The notes: generated from the letters alone by a model not told the origin. A stretch of DNA of 16,761 nt from Pseudomonadales bacterium (GCA_021736745.1 JAIPFG010000027.1:1-16761), one strand, 5' to 3'; positions 7,245 through 15,106 are shown, counted from the stretch's first letter. Program-made: numbers and translations.

Positions 7245-10031
7245 TCAATTACCAGCCCCCAATTTTTGCAATAATTTCTTTGCGTTATCCTCTTCAGAAA
7301 ACCCAGGATAATCCCTCAACAAACGGGTTAACTCTTTCCTGGTCTGTTCGATTTGATTATTTTTATGGAGCGCCACCGCTAAATGGTAACGAATCTCAGG
7401 GTGTGTTGGCGCCTTAGTTGCCGCCTCTCTAATAATACCTAATGCTTTTTCTTGATCTCCCATGTGTAGCATTATCCAGCCTAGGGTGTCCGCTATTTCA
7501 GGCTTGTCAGGTGCAAGAGCTGATGCTTTTTCTGCATAGGTAAGACTTCGTCGATCCTGTTTTAACCAGTACAGCCAAGCCAAATTATTTAGCACCACCG
7601 GATTATCAGGTGCCTCCACTGTTAATTGTTCATACAAGTCTATTGCCTTTTGATTTTGTTCGAGCTTTTGATACACAGAAGCTAAACGTAAACGGTTACC
7701 TACATCTTGAGGAACAGCATCAATATAGGCCTGTAATTTATTTGCGGCTGTTTCCCATTGACCAGCCGTTCTGTAGTGATCAAACAGCACATTCATCAAG
7801 TAAATTGTTTTGGCTTGGGCGAAAGCTTGTTCATACACTTCTATCGCCGGTTCAATTTGGCCTTTGGCCATCAGTAAGTCGCCGGTCAACTGTTTACCTA
7901 AATGGGTTCCTGCATACCACTCGGAAACCTTGGCAATTTCTTTTTCTGCATCAGTAAACTTCTGTGACTCGATGAGCCATTGCGCTTTGGCCAAAATTGC
8001 GGGTAAGTATCGTTCATTCAGCAGCAATATTTCATCCATGATCACCAATGCTTCCTCTTTCTGATTCTCTGTCATGAGTATCTGAGCCATCTGCATACGA
8101 TGGGGAATATCTTGCTTATTTGCATCAATCAGTTTTTGCAGATGATATTTTGCTTGGTCATTCTCACCCATTGCGAGATGTACCCGGGAAAGCGTTGATG
8201 ATATTTGAATATTTTCCGGATGTTCAGTCTGAAATTTTCGGGCCTCATTCAGGGCTTTATCGGGCTCGTTTTTGGAAAGATAGTAATTTACTAAGATTTC
8301 AACTGGTTGCAGTGCTTGCGGATTTGTCTCTTTCGCTTTTTTTATCCATCCAATCATTTTATTTTCATCGCCTTCCACCTGCGCCAATTGGGCTAACGCG
8401 ATTTGAGACTGCATATGGTTTGGGCTGATTGTTAGAACTTGCTTATAGTTTGCTTCGGCCCCTTGAATTTTATTTTCCCGATAATCCAGTTTAGCCAGTG
8501 CAAGTAAGGCCGGAATAAACTTGTCGTTGGTTTCTACCGCCTTTAAGTAGGCTTTTCTCGCCGTTAAATTATCCCCTTGTGCTTCATAGGCTAAGCCTCT
8601 TAAATTATAGAAATTACTATTTTTTGGTGAATTTTTTATCGCGTTATCAATCGCAACAAAAGCCTTATCGAAAAGACCCTGCTTAATATAGGCCAAAATA
8701 AGCATAATGCTGGTCATCTCATCGGGAGCAGCCTTGCCATTGAGCTCTTCCAATTGTGCAATCGCTTCATCAGTTTTATCTGAAGCTAAATTGGCTAGTG
8801 CCAGTTGTGTCTGTGCGCCGGAAACATTAGGGTCTATTTGCAAGGCACGATTAAGGACTTCGGTTCCCTTTTCAAACTCTCCCATTTTCATATAGGACCG
8901 TCCAAGGATATTGAGTAACTGTGCATCCTGATGTTCTTGACTTTGATCCACCGACTCTAAAATATCAACGGCACTTGAAGGATCATTTAACTTCAAGTAG
9001 GTGGCCCCTAAAACTCGCGCAGCCGTTATATTATCTGGCTGTTGTGTAACAAATTTTTCAAGATATATTTTTGCTTGTTCAAAGTTATTCTGAGCATAAT
9101 GCGCCGCCCCCAATACAAAAAAACTCATCTGGTGGGCAGGTATCATCCGCAATACCTTTTCTGCAGAGGACTGTGCTTCGGGATATTCCTTAGCATCTAG
9201 CTGAAGTCTAGACATAAGAAAATTTGCGTGCGGCTGCATATCATTTTGTCGCAATACATCTTGAACATCTAGACGAGCCATATCCAATTGCTTTAATTGG
9301 ATATAAGCTTCAGCACGGGCTACTCGTGCACCCATATGGTGCTGATCCAGCTTGATAATTTTGCTAAAGGCTGTCACTGCCTCATCAAATTTATTCTGTA
9401 CCCCTAAGACCTGCCCTTTAGTAAATAAGGCTTCAATATAATTTGGATCTTTAGCCAATACCTGGTTTATCTTGGCCAAACCCTCGTCAATTTTTCCTTC
9501 TAAAAGTGCCAGTCTGGCTTGGCCTACTAGCGCATAGTTCTGATCGCCTAGTTCAAGTGCTTTCTCAAAAGAAAGTCTGGCGTCTTCAATATTGTTTTTC
9601 GCAAGGTATATATGACCCAGTATCGCCAACGCCTCTCCACTATCTTCCGCAAGGCTAAACTTCTTCTTTTCTAGCGTCGATAAAGCGTCATCTAACCTAC
9701 CCTGATTCAGCAGGGTTTTAGCTAGGAGAATTTGTGTTTTCTCTTGGTTTTCACCCAAAGAAAGAGCAACCTTAAATTCTTTCTCCGCATCAATAAAATT
9801 CCCATTCGCCAGATATACTTTGCCCAATAAAAGCCTTGCCTGCAGATCTTTTCCATTTTCCTGTAAAGCATTTTTCAGCTGAATAATGGCGGACTGGTAC
9901 TCCTTTTTCTCATAATAGCTTTGGGCATCTGACAAATAATCCGCCGAAACCCCTAGAGACAGTCCAAGTAATCCTGGCAGCAGTAATTGGTGACGAAAAA
10001 AATAGCTAATTGAAGTTCGAAGATGGCTCAT
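7245..10031 (-). CDS. prsT: PrsT-like TPR-repeat protein of the XrtA/PEP-CTERM type
   Basis: This 928-residue exported protein is made almost entirely of tetratricopeptide repeats, with helix pairs recurring about every 34 residues from residue 31 to the end (for example YYEKKEYQSAIIQLKNAL and AWLYWLKQDRRSLTYAEKA). Length, opening (a YLSDAQSYYEKKEYQSAIIQLKNA block just after the signal peptide) and overall layout match the PEP-CTERM-system TPR lipoprotein PrsT, linked to exopolysaccharide export and exosortase loci. Here the signal peptide ends GLSLGVSA with likely cleavage after Ala30 and has no lipobox cysteine, so it would be soluble in the periplasm. The start is the ATG at 10029-10031, nine bases after GGAG within an AAAGGAG Shine-Dalgarno (10041-10047). 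A GTG 31 codons upstream gives an extension that does not look coding. No exosortase, Wzc or polysaccharide genes are adjacent. The symbol is assigned by resemblance only. Confidence 0.85.
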   Translation of the reverse strand: MSHLRTSISYFFRHQLLLPGLLGLSLGVSADYLSDAQSYYEKKEYQSAIIQLKNALQENGKDLQARLLLGKVYLANGNFIDAEKEFKVALSLGENQEKTQILLAKTLLNQGRLDDALSTLEKKKFSLAEDSGEALAILGHIYLAKNNIEDARLSFEKALELGDQNYALVGQARLALLEGKIDEGLAKINQVLAKDPNYIEALFTKGQVLGVQNKFDEAVTAFSKIIKLDQHHMGARVARAEAYIQLKQLDMARLDVQDVLRQNDMQPHANFLMSRLQLDAKEYPEAQSSAEKVLRMIPAHQMSFFVLGAAHYAQNNFEQAKIYLEKFVTQQPDNITAARVLGATYLKLNDPSSAVDILESVDQSQEHQDAQLLNILGRSYMKMGEFEKGTEVLNRALQIDPNVSGAQTQLALANLASDKTDEAIAQLEELNGKAAPDEMTSIMLILAYIKQGLFDKAFVAIDNAIKNSPKNSNFYNLRGLAYEAQGDNLTARKAYLKAVETNDKFIPALLALAKLDYRENKIQGAEANYKQVLTISPNHMQSQIALAQLAQVEGDENKMIGWIKKAKETNPQALQPVEILVNYYLSKNEPDKALNEARKFQTEHPENIQISSTLSRVHLAMGENDQAKYHLQKLIDANKQDIPHRMQMAQILMTENQKEEALVIMDEILLLNERYLPAILAKAQWLIESQKFTDAEKEIAKVSEWYAGTHLGKQLTGDLLMAKGQIEPAIEVYEQAFAQAKTIYLMNVLFDHYRTAGQWETAANKLQAYIDAVPQDVGNRLRLASVYQKLEQNQKAIDLYEQLTVEAPDNPVVLNNLAWLYWLKQDRRSLTYAEKASALAPDKPEIADTLGWIMLHMGDQEKALGIIREAATKAPTHPEIRYHLAVALHKNNQIEQTRKELTRLLRDYPGFSEEDNAKKLLQKLGAGN

Positions 10032-10040
10032 TTTAGAAGA

Positions 10041-10047
10041 CTCCTTT
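10041..10047 (-). promoter_or_regulatory. Strong ribosome binding site that fixes the prsT-like start
   Basis: AAAGGAG on the minus strand, with nine bases between GGAG and the ATG at 10029-10031. It is the best Shine-Dalgarno match noticed in the window. It rules against the longer GTG-started reading frame and places the signal peptide at the very N-terminus. Confidence 0.8.
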
Positions 10048-10110
10048 ACGACGACCTCGGCCGTCCGGTTCAAGAGACAGGCTGATGATTCATTCCATAT
10101 TTTAAACAGG

Positions 10111-10138
10111 CTAGGAGTTTTCACTCTAGTCTATTTTT
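10111..10138 (+). repeat. Bulged hairpin followed by a T-run in the prsT-like/aminotransferase divergent region
   Basis: CTAGGAGT (10111-10118) pairs with ACTCTAG (10123-10129) with one bulged G and a 4-base loop (TTTC). It is followed on the plus strand by TCTATTTTT. It resembles a weak terminator or attenuator for plus-strand transcripts, or an operator for the minus-strand prsT-like promoter. The stem is short, so confidence is low. The rest of the 220-bp gap 10032-10251 shows only a possible TAAAAT -10 box at 10157-10162 on the plus strand, with a poor -35. Confidence 0.3.
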
Positions 10139-10251
10139 GTTAACTTGAATGAGCGCTAAAATGAAGGAAGCGACTCAAGCAAGTGGCACTAAAACTATAG
10201 TTGATAATAACAGATTTTCATTTACTCATTACCAAAAGGCTTGGATTATCG

Positions 10252-11391
10252 ATGCATTGGCAAAAAGAATTTCCCCAGCACCCGGAGCTAATATACCTGA
10301 ATCATGCTGCCGTCTCTCCCTGGCCAAGCCGTACTTTGACGGCAGTCAATCAGTTTGCCGAAGAAAATGTGACCTACGGAGCGCGAAACTATCCTTCTTG
10401 GTTAACCATAGAGAACGAACTCCGGGAACGCCTGCGCAGATTAATTAATGCCCCTAGTGTAAAGGACATAGCCCTGTTAAAAAACACCTCCGAAGCGCTG
10501 TCGGTGATTGCCTATGGCATAAACTGGAAGGCTGGAGACAATCTCATCATCAGCGACCAGGAATTTCCTTCCAACCGTATTGTCTGGGAATCTCTTGCTC
10601 GCTTCGGCGTTCAGGTTAAAATCGCTCCGTTAAACACGGCTAGTTCGCCAGAAGACACTATTATTCGCTTAATGGACGCCCGCACTCGGCTAGTGTCAAT
10701 TAGTTCGGTGCAATACGCAACGGGACTGCGAATGGATTGTACTAAGTTAGGGGAGGCCTGCAGAAACAATGGCATTTTATTCTGTATTGACGCCATTCAA
10801 AGTATCGGAGCACAGCAATTTGATACGCAATTATTTCAGGCTGATTTTGTTGTCGCCGACGGCCATAAATGGATGCTTGGACCAGAAGGTCTTGCATTAT
10901 TTTATGCGACACCTGAAGCCAGAAACTTACTCAGTATCCAGCAATTTGGCTGGCACATGATAAAAAACCGTGGTGATTATGACCGTCTCGACTGGGAACC
11001 TGCCGATAATGCCCAACGTTTTGAGTGCGGCAGCCCAAACATGTTAGGTGTCTACGCACTCAATGCCAGCCTATCTCTGTTAGAAGAAGTCGGCATGCTA
11101 ACGGTTGAGCGTTTATTACAAGAGAATATTGCGTATTTGATAGATCAGCTCCAACAGCTTCCTGAGTTCGAGATCATCAGCGACTTATCACCACCAAGGC
11201 GCTCCGGAATAATAACATTCAAACCTACTTCACAGGAGGCCCAACAGCTACATCAGTTATTAATGCGGGAGAATATCATCTGTGCCTACCGTGGCGGAGG
11301 CATCCGATTTTCACCTCATTTTTATACCTCCAGAGAAAAGCTTGATGTGGCGTTTGATGTAATTCGAAGGCTCAGCCACACAGTTGTTTAG
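10252..11391 (+). CDS. PLP-dependent enzyme, aminotransferase class V fold
   Basis: This 379-residue protein belongs to the class V aminotransferase / cysteine desulfurase-like fold type I PLP enzymes. Visible landmarks are the N-terminal YLNHAAVSPWP, KNTSEALS near 77-84 (phosphate-binding region), FCIDAIQSIGA near 178-187 with the cofactor-contacting Asp180, and DGHKWMLGPEG with the PLP Schiff-base Lys206. FECGSPNMLG (about 257-266) and a C-terminal YRGGGIRFSPHFYT follow. The exact reaction cannot be told from the sequence; a cysteine desulfurase, lyase, epimerase or transaminase role is possible. I chose the ATG at 10252 rather than the in-frame TTG at 10201 because it places the YLNHAA motif at the usual distance from the N-terminus; GGA lies six bases before it. 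It is followed 57 bp later by the YiiX-like gene on the same strand. Confidence 0.88.
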   Translation: MHWQKEFPQHPELIYLNHAAVSPWPSRTLTAVNQFAEENVTYGARNYPSWLTIENELRERLRRLINAPSVKDIALLKNTSEALSVIAYGINWKAGDNLIISDQEFPSNRIVWESLARFGVQVKIAPLNTASSPEDTIIRLMDARTRLVSISSVQYATGLRMDCTKLGEACRNNGILFCIDAIQSIGAQQFDTQLFQADFVVADGHKWMLGPEGLALFYATPEARNLLSIQQFGWHMIKNRGDYDRLDWEPADNAQRFECGSPNMLGVYALNASLSLLEEVGMLTVERLLQENIAYLIDQLQQLPEFEIISDLSPPRRSGIITFKPTSQEAQQLHQLLMRENIICAYRGGGIRFSPHFYTSREKLDVAFDVIRRLSHTVV

Positions 11392-11402
11392 CGTTAAACA
11401 AC
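11383..11402 (+). repeat. Perfect 8-bp hairpin across the aminotransferase stop codon
   Basis: GTTGTTTA (11383-11390) and TAAACAAC (11395-11402) form an uninterrupted 8-bp stem with the 4-base loop GCGT. The stop codon TAG (11389-11391) lies at the top of the stem. There is no T-run after it, so it is not a standard intrinsic terminator. It could trim or stabilise the mRNA between the two genes. Confidence 0.45.
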
Positions 11403-11448
11403 CCGATAAGATCAATCCTCGACTAATGTAAAATTCAAGGCAATATCA

Positions 11449-12264
11449 ATGGGCCTTATAAGCCGTCATCTTACTCAACCCGTTATCTCCTGGCTTAATC
11501 ACCGCGAGGAGGTGACGACGGATATACCGCTTAGTGATTTCGAACATATGCGCCACGAAATCAAACCCTGTGATGTTATTTTAGTGGAAGGACGCACCCG
11601 GATCAGCGAGGTAATTCGCCAGATTACCCAAAGCTCATGGACACATGCGGCGCTTTATATTGGAACGTTAAAGGATATTCAAGACCCGGAACTACTGAAC
11701 AAATTATCGATTTATTATGATGGAAATTCGAACGAACAATTGGTGATTGAAAGTCTTTTGGGGTTCGGCACTATTGTTAGCCCCCTTTCTCACTATGAAA
11801 AAGAACATTTGCGCATCTGTCGTCCGACAGGGTTATCCACTCAAGATAGCCAGCAAGTTATTAGCTTCGCGGTTTCACGGTTAGGCTTTGAATACGATTT
11901 CAGGCAGATCCTGGATCTGGCGAGATTTATTTTCCCCTGGGCGCTTTGGCCGCGTCGTTGGCGTTCAACCTTGTTTGAGCATAATTCCGGCCAACCCACG
12001 AAAACAGTATGTTCTACAATGATTGCCGAAGCATTCCAGAATATACAGTTCCCAATATTGCCCCTTGTTAAACGTACTGAAGATAATCAGTTAAAATTTT
12101 ATCAGCGTAATCCAAAACTCTACTTACCCAGAGATTTCGATTACTCCCCCTACTTTGAAATTATTAAATATCCCTTTTTTGATTGTTGTGATCATGGCGC
12201 TTACAGACTTCTACCCTGGCATGGATCAAATGCATTTTTTGGGGAAGAACGCCTCTCTGAATAA
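11449..12264 (+). CDS. YiiX/YebB-like permuted papain-fold (NlpC/P60 superfamily) amidase
   Basis: The 271-residue protein resembles the YaeF/YiiX group of circularly permuted NlpC/P60 papain-like enzymes. The landmarks occur in the permuted order: DVILVEGRTRISEVIRQIT, then WTHAALYIG with the putative catalytic His66, then VIESLLGFG with Glu101, then KTVCSTMIAEAF with the putative nucleophile Cys188. No signal peptide is visible, so the enzyme is probably cytoplasmic or membrane-associated through the hydrophobic ARFIFPWALWP segment near 158-168. Substrates of the group are not firmly known; amide or acyl bonds in peptides or lipids have been suggested. The ATG at 11449 has AAGG eight bases upstream. 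It follows the PLP enzyme by 57 bp and ends four bases before the convergent tatD stop codon. Confidence 0.8.
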   Translation: MGLISRHLTQPVISWLNHREEVTTDIPLSDFEHMRHEIKPCDVILVEGRTRISEVIRQITQSSWTHAALYIGTLKDIQDPELLNKLSIYYDGNSNEQLVIESLLGFGTIVSPLSHYEKEHLRICRPTGLSTQDSQQVISFAVSRLGFEYDFRQILDLARFIFPWALWPRRWRSTLFEHNSGQPTKTVCSTMIAEAFQNIQFPILPLVKRTEDNQLKFYQRNPKLYLPRDFDYSPYFEIIKYPFFDCCDHGAYRLLPWHGSNAFFGEERLSE

Positions 12265-12271
12265 AGCTTTA
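12262..12271. repeat. 10-bp perfect palindrome formed by two convergent stop codons
   Basis: TAAAGCTTTA spans the TAA of the YiiX-like gene (plus, 12262-12264) and the TAA of tatD (minus, 12269-12271). Each stop codon is one end of the palindrome. With only four bases between genes, no separate terminator fits between the two genes. Confidence 0.6.
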
Positions 12272-13042
12272 GGCAATATTAAAAAGCCGCTGGTAATTCA
12301 GAGTTGTTGCTGCGGCAATTTCTGCCATGCTGATACCTCTTAATTTTGCAATATATTCAGCTACCTGAACCAAATACTTAGGCTCGTTAGGTTTACCCCG
12401 GAAGGGGACCGGGGCTAAATAAGGGGCGTCTGTTTCAATTAATAATTTGTCTAAAGGAATTTTCTTAGCCACTTCTTGAAGCTGAACGGCATTTTTAAAG
12501 GTAACAATACCTGAAAGTGAAATATAAAAATTCATATCCAACGCTCGCTGGGCCATATCCCAATCTTCCGTAAAGCAATGCATAACCCCACCTACACTCA
12601 AGTCCGCCTGTTCACTAATACATTTGAGTGTATCCTCTTTAGCATCGCGACTATGAATGATGAGAGGTTTTTTACAACTTCGCGCAGCCTGAATATGTGT
12701 TAGGAAGTTTCGTTTCTGTAAAGCTATATAATCTTTGCCATAATAATAATCGAGCCCTGTTTCACCAATCGCTACTACTTTCGGGTGCTTTGCCAAACTA
12801 ATAAGCTGCTCAACCTGCAACCCTTGATCCTCTTGCTCAAGGGGATGAACGCCAACGGAAGCATGGACTCCGGGATTTTGCTCTGCGATAACAAGCACAT
12901 TAGGTATGGTTGCTAAATCAATAGCGACACATAAAATTTGCTCCACACCGACTTCACGCGCAGCAGCAATAGCTTGTGCCAGGTCGCCCTCATACGTGTT
13001 TAAATTTAGTCGATCTAAATGGCAATGGGAATCTACCAACAT
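12269..13042 (-). CDS. ycfH: TatD family metal-dependent hydrolase (YcfH type)
   Basis: TatD-family proteins are TIM-barrel metal-dependent DNases or phosphoesterases. The 257-residue sequence (from the ATG at 13040-13042) carries the full metal-ligand set of the family: His6 and His8 in DSHCHLD, Glu94 in GETGLDYYYG, His130 in IIHSRDA, His155 in GVMHCFTED and Asp205 in ETDAPYLAP. It aligns along its length with E. coli YcfH, including FYISLSGIVTFKNA. A GTG directly before the ATG (13043-13045) is an alternative start, adding one residue; an AGG lies seven bases before the GTG. It is the last gene of the pabC-mltG-tmk-holB-pilZ-tatD operon, 39 bp after pilZ, in the place usual for this gene in pseudomonad-like genomes. 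Confidence 0.94.
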   Translation of the reverse strand: MLVDSHCHLDRLNLNTYEGDLAQAIAAAREVGVEQILCVAIDLATIPNVLVIAEQNPGVHASVGVHPLEQEDQGLQVEQLISLAKHPKVVAIGETGLDYYYGKDYIALQKRNFLTHIQAARSCKKPLIIHSRDAKEDTLKCISEQADLSVGGVMHCFTEDWDMAQRALDMNFYISLSGIVTFKNAVQLQEVAKKIPLDKLLIETDAPYLAPVPFRGKPNEPKYLVQVAEYIAKLRGISMAEIAAATTLNYQRLFNIA

Positions 13043-13081
13043 CACGATTACCTGTTATGCCAGGAAGGTGTATTTGGAAAG

Positions 13082-13429
13082 TTACAGCGTGTAGGTTGGA
13101 CGATCCGACTGCAGCGCACCTGCTAAATAGGTTTCAATCTTATGTCGTACGGTATCATCTTCATTATTAAACTGAACCCCTATTCCGGCAGCACGGCTGC
13201 CTTGTGCACCCTTAGGGGTTATCCAAACGACTTTACCCGCCACAGGTAGCTTTTCGGGCTCATCCATTAGTGTCAGCAGCATAAAAACCTCCGCACCCAA
13301 TTTGTACTTTTTATTGGTCGGAATAAACAAACCTCCATGCCGAACATAAGGCATATAGGCAGCATAGAGCACCGCTTTATCTTTAATGGTCAGTGACAAT
13401 ATGCCGTTACGTGGGCCGCCATCAGCCAT
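13082..13429 (-). CDS. pilZ: Type IV pilus assembly protein PilZ
   Basis: This 115-residue single-domain PilZ protein is needed for type IV pilus assembly; in Xanthomonas it acts through PilB and FimX. The match to the pilus-type PilZ is strong: GPRNGILSLTIKDKAVLYAAY, then GGLFIPTNKKYKLG, LLTLMDEPEKLPVAGKVVWITPKGAQG and AAGIGVQFN. The RxxxR and (D/N)xSxxG motifs that bind cyclic di-GMP in other PilZ domains are absent, as in known PilZ pilus proteins, so direct binding is unlikely. The ATG at 13427-13429 has AAGG eight bases upstream. It lies 18 bp after holB and 39 bp before tatD in the same operon, and implies that the organism makes type IV pili. Confidence 0.96.
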   Translation of the reverse strand: MADGGPRNGILSLTIKDKAVLYAAYMPYVRHGGLFIPTNKKYKLGAEVFMLLTLMDEPEKLPVAGKVVWITPKGAQGSRAAGIGVQFNNEDDTVRHKIETYLAGALQSDRPTYTL

Positions 13430-13447
13430 AGAAATTGCCTTTTCTTC

Positions 13448-14452
13448 CTATTGTGAAATACATCGACACCATCCGATCAACAAATCCTCTAGCAGCAAGA
13501 TTTTATTAGGGTTGTTGCCCGAGAGCAATCCCCGCTTAACTTCAATGAGCCGATCCCTGTATAAATATAGCTTATCCAAACAAACTTGCCCTGCCATAAT
13601 GGATAAAAAATTCTGATAGTCCGGATTTGATAAAAATCGCCCATCCTGGGCAACACGAAGTATAATCAAGTCACTGACGCACTGATTGAGCCAATTCAAC
13701 ATCAGCAGGAGATCCAGGTTCTGCCATTGTTGGGCAACTTCAAGTGGGCTGGCCTTGCGCTCCTGCAAGGCCATAAAACCATTAAATAAGTTTTCTCTGT
13801 GCAGTAAAAAATCATTCTTGCTATAGGCTAAGGCCAACAGCGGTGCGCCATTGGCAAGGTTGAGTAGTAAATCAAGCGGCTCACTATCAGCTAAATGTTG
13901 ATTTAGCCAAGATTTTGCCTGCTCTGCCGTCGGCCCCGGTAATGTCAAGCGGTGGCAGCGGCTACGAATAGTGGCCGCCAATTGACTCGGTTGATTGGTT
14001 ATCAGTATAAATAAACACTGGCCCGCAGGCTCCTCCAGGTTTTTTAACAACGCATTTGCCGCATTAATATTCAAGGCGTCCGCTGGTTCCAGCATAATAA
14101 TTTTATAGCCGCTAAGTTGCGCTGTTTGCGCCACAAACTGGTTGATCGCCCGCACCTGATCAACTTTAATCGCTTTACCTGTTTCCTCTGGGGAAAGCTG
14201 TAATAAATCCGGATGAGAGCCAGCACGCAGCAAATGGCAGCTTTTACAGCTTCCACAGGCTTGATCTGCGGACATCGTTGAGCACAAGAGATAAGCGGCC
14301 AGTTGCTCTGCAAATTGCTTCTTCCCGATGCCCTGTGGGCCTGTCAGCAACAGCGCATGTGGCAGGCTATCTTGCTTCTGTTGCCGCAATAAAGCCCGCC
14401 AGGCAGTTTCGAGCCAAGGTATTATTTCCCGATCACCCATTGGCGATGTCAT
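13448..14452 (-). CDS. holB: DNA polymerase III delta' subunit
   Basis: Delta' is the stator subunit of the clamp loader that places the beta sliding clamp on primed DNA. The 334-residue protein shows the AAA+ layout of HolB: a degenerate P-loop GPQGIGKK at 38-45 ending in Lys where an ATP-binding site needs Ser/Thr, and a zinc-binding set of Cys57, Cys66, Cys69 and Cys72 (CGSCKSC). LEEP at 139-142 and the SRC motif at 164-166, which supplies the arginine finger to the neighbouring subunit, follow. The non-ATPase P-loop is normal for delta'. The C-terminal collar domain is less conserved. The start ATG (14450-14452) lies three bases after the tmk stop, with AAGG about nine bases upstream inside tmk, so the two genes are probably translationally coupled. 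Confidence 0.96.
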   Translation of the reverse strand: MTSPMGDREIIPWLETAWRALLRQQKQDSLPHALLLTGPQGIGKKQFAEQLAAYLLCSTMSADQACGSCKSCHLLRAGSHPDLLQLSPEETGKAIKVDQVRAINQFVAQTAQLSGYKIIMLEPADALNINAANALLKNLEEPAGQCLFILITNQPSQLAATIRSRCHRLTLPGPTAEQAKSWLNQHLADSEPLDLLLNLANGAPLLALAYSKNDFLLHRENLFNGFMALQERKASPLEVAQQWQNLDLLLMLNWLNQCVSDLIILRVAQDGRFLSNPDYQNFLSIMAGQVCLDKLYLYRDRLIEVKRGLLSGNNPNKILLLEDLLIGWCRCISQ

Positions 14453-14455
14453 AAC

Positions 14456-15106
14456 TCACACCTTTGAGGTAAATTCAGATATTTTATGCTCCAGTATCAC
14501 GGCAATACTTTCCTGAACTTGAGTCAAAGGCCTACTCGCATCTATCACGCTCATACGCTCGGGTGCCTTTTTTGCACGATCAAGATAATTCTTTCTTACC
14601 CGTTCGAAAAAAGCATTTTGCTCAGTTTCAAATCGGTCCAGTGCACCTCTTTGCTTGACGCGTGACAATCCTAATTCAACCGGCACATCCAAAACCAGCG
14701 TCAAATCAGGCCTTAGTTCTTCCTGAACCCATTGTTCAAGCTGGGCAATTCGTGTCATAGATAAACCTCTACCTGCACCTTGATAGGCATAGGTGGCGTC
14801 AGTAAAACGGTCACAAAGCACCCAGTCCCCCCGCGCTAAACTCGGCTTGATCAACTGGTTAAGATGTTGTGCCCGTGCCGCAAATACCAATAAAAGTTCG
14901 GTATCCGCATTTAGCGATTCATTGTGATGCGATAACAGTAGATTCCTTATTTTTTCAGCTATTTCAGTACCACCGGGCTCGCGGGTTAGCTTGAGTTGAA
15001 TATTATGTCGTCTTAAATACCGATCAATAAACTCTATATTAGTGGTTTTACCAACGCCTTCAATTCCTTCGACGGTAATAAAAAAGCCTCTGGTTTTCTT
15101 TATCAT
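14456..15106 (-). CDS. tmk: Thymidylate kinase
   Basis: Tmk phosphorylates dTMP to dTDP in the dTTP pathway. Counted from the ATG at 15104-15106, the 216-residue protein has the P-loop GIEGVGKTT at 14-22, the TREPGGTEIAEKIR dTMP-binding region at 41-54, and the DR pair at 99-100 followed by FTDATYAYQGAGRG. The LID segment RVKQRGALDRFE lies near 149-160. The P-loop has no Arg and the LID is basic, which fits the E. coli-type (class II) enzyme. A TTG 12 bases upstream (15116-15118) is in frame and would add four residues; the ATG is preferred because it fits the family N-terminus. The mltG stop codon is 15 bp upstream of the ATG, so mltG and tmk are co-transcribed. Confidence 0.96.
   Translation of the reverse strand: MIKKTRGFFITVEGIEGVGKTTNIEFIDRYLRRHNIQLKLTREPGGTEIAEKIRNLLLSHHNESLNADTELLLVFAARAQHLNQLIKPSLARGDWVLCDRFTDATYAYQGAGRGLSMTRIAQLEQWVQEELRPDLTLVLDVPVELGLSRVKQRGALDRFETEQNAFFERVRKNYLDRAKKAPERMSVIDASRPLTQVQESIAVILEHKISEFTSKV

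Noticed and set aside
10032..10124. N-terminal extension of the prsT-like frame from a GTG at 10122-10124 (31 extra residues).
   Set aside because: The ATG at 10029-10031 has a strong AAAGGAG at ideal distance and puts the signal peptide at the N-terminus; the extension has no RBS and would bury the signal peptide.
10201..10251. TTG start for the class V PLP enzyme.
   Set aside because: The added residues do not match the family N-terminus; the ATG at 10252 places the conserved YLNHAA motif at the expected position.
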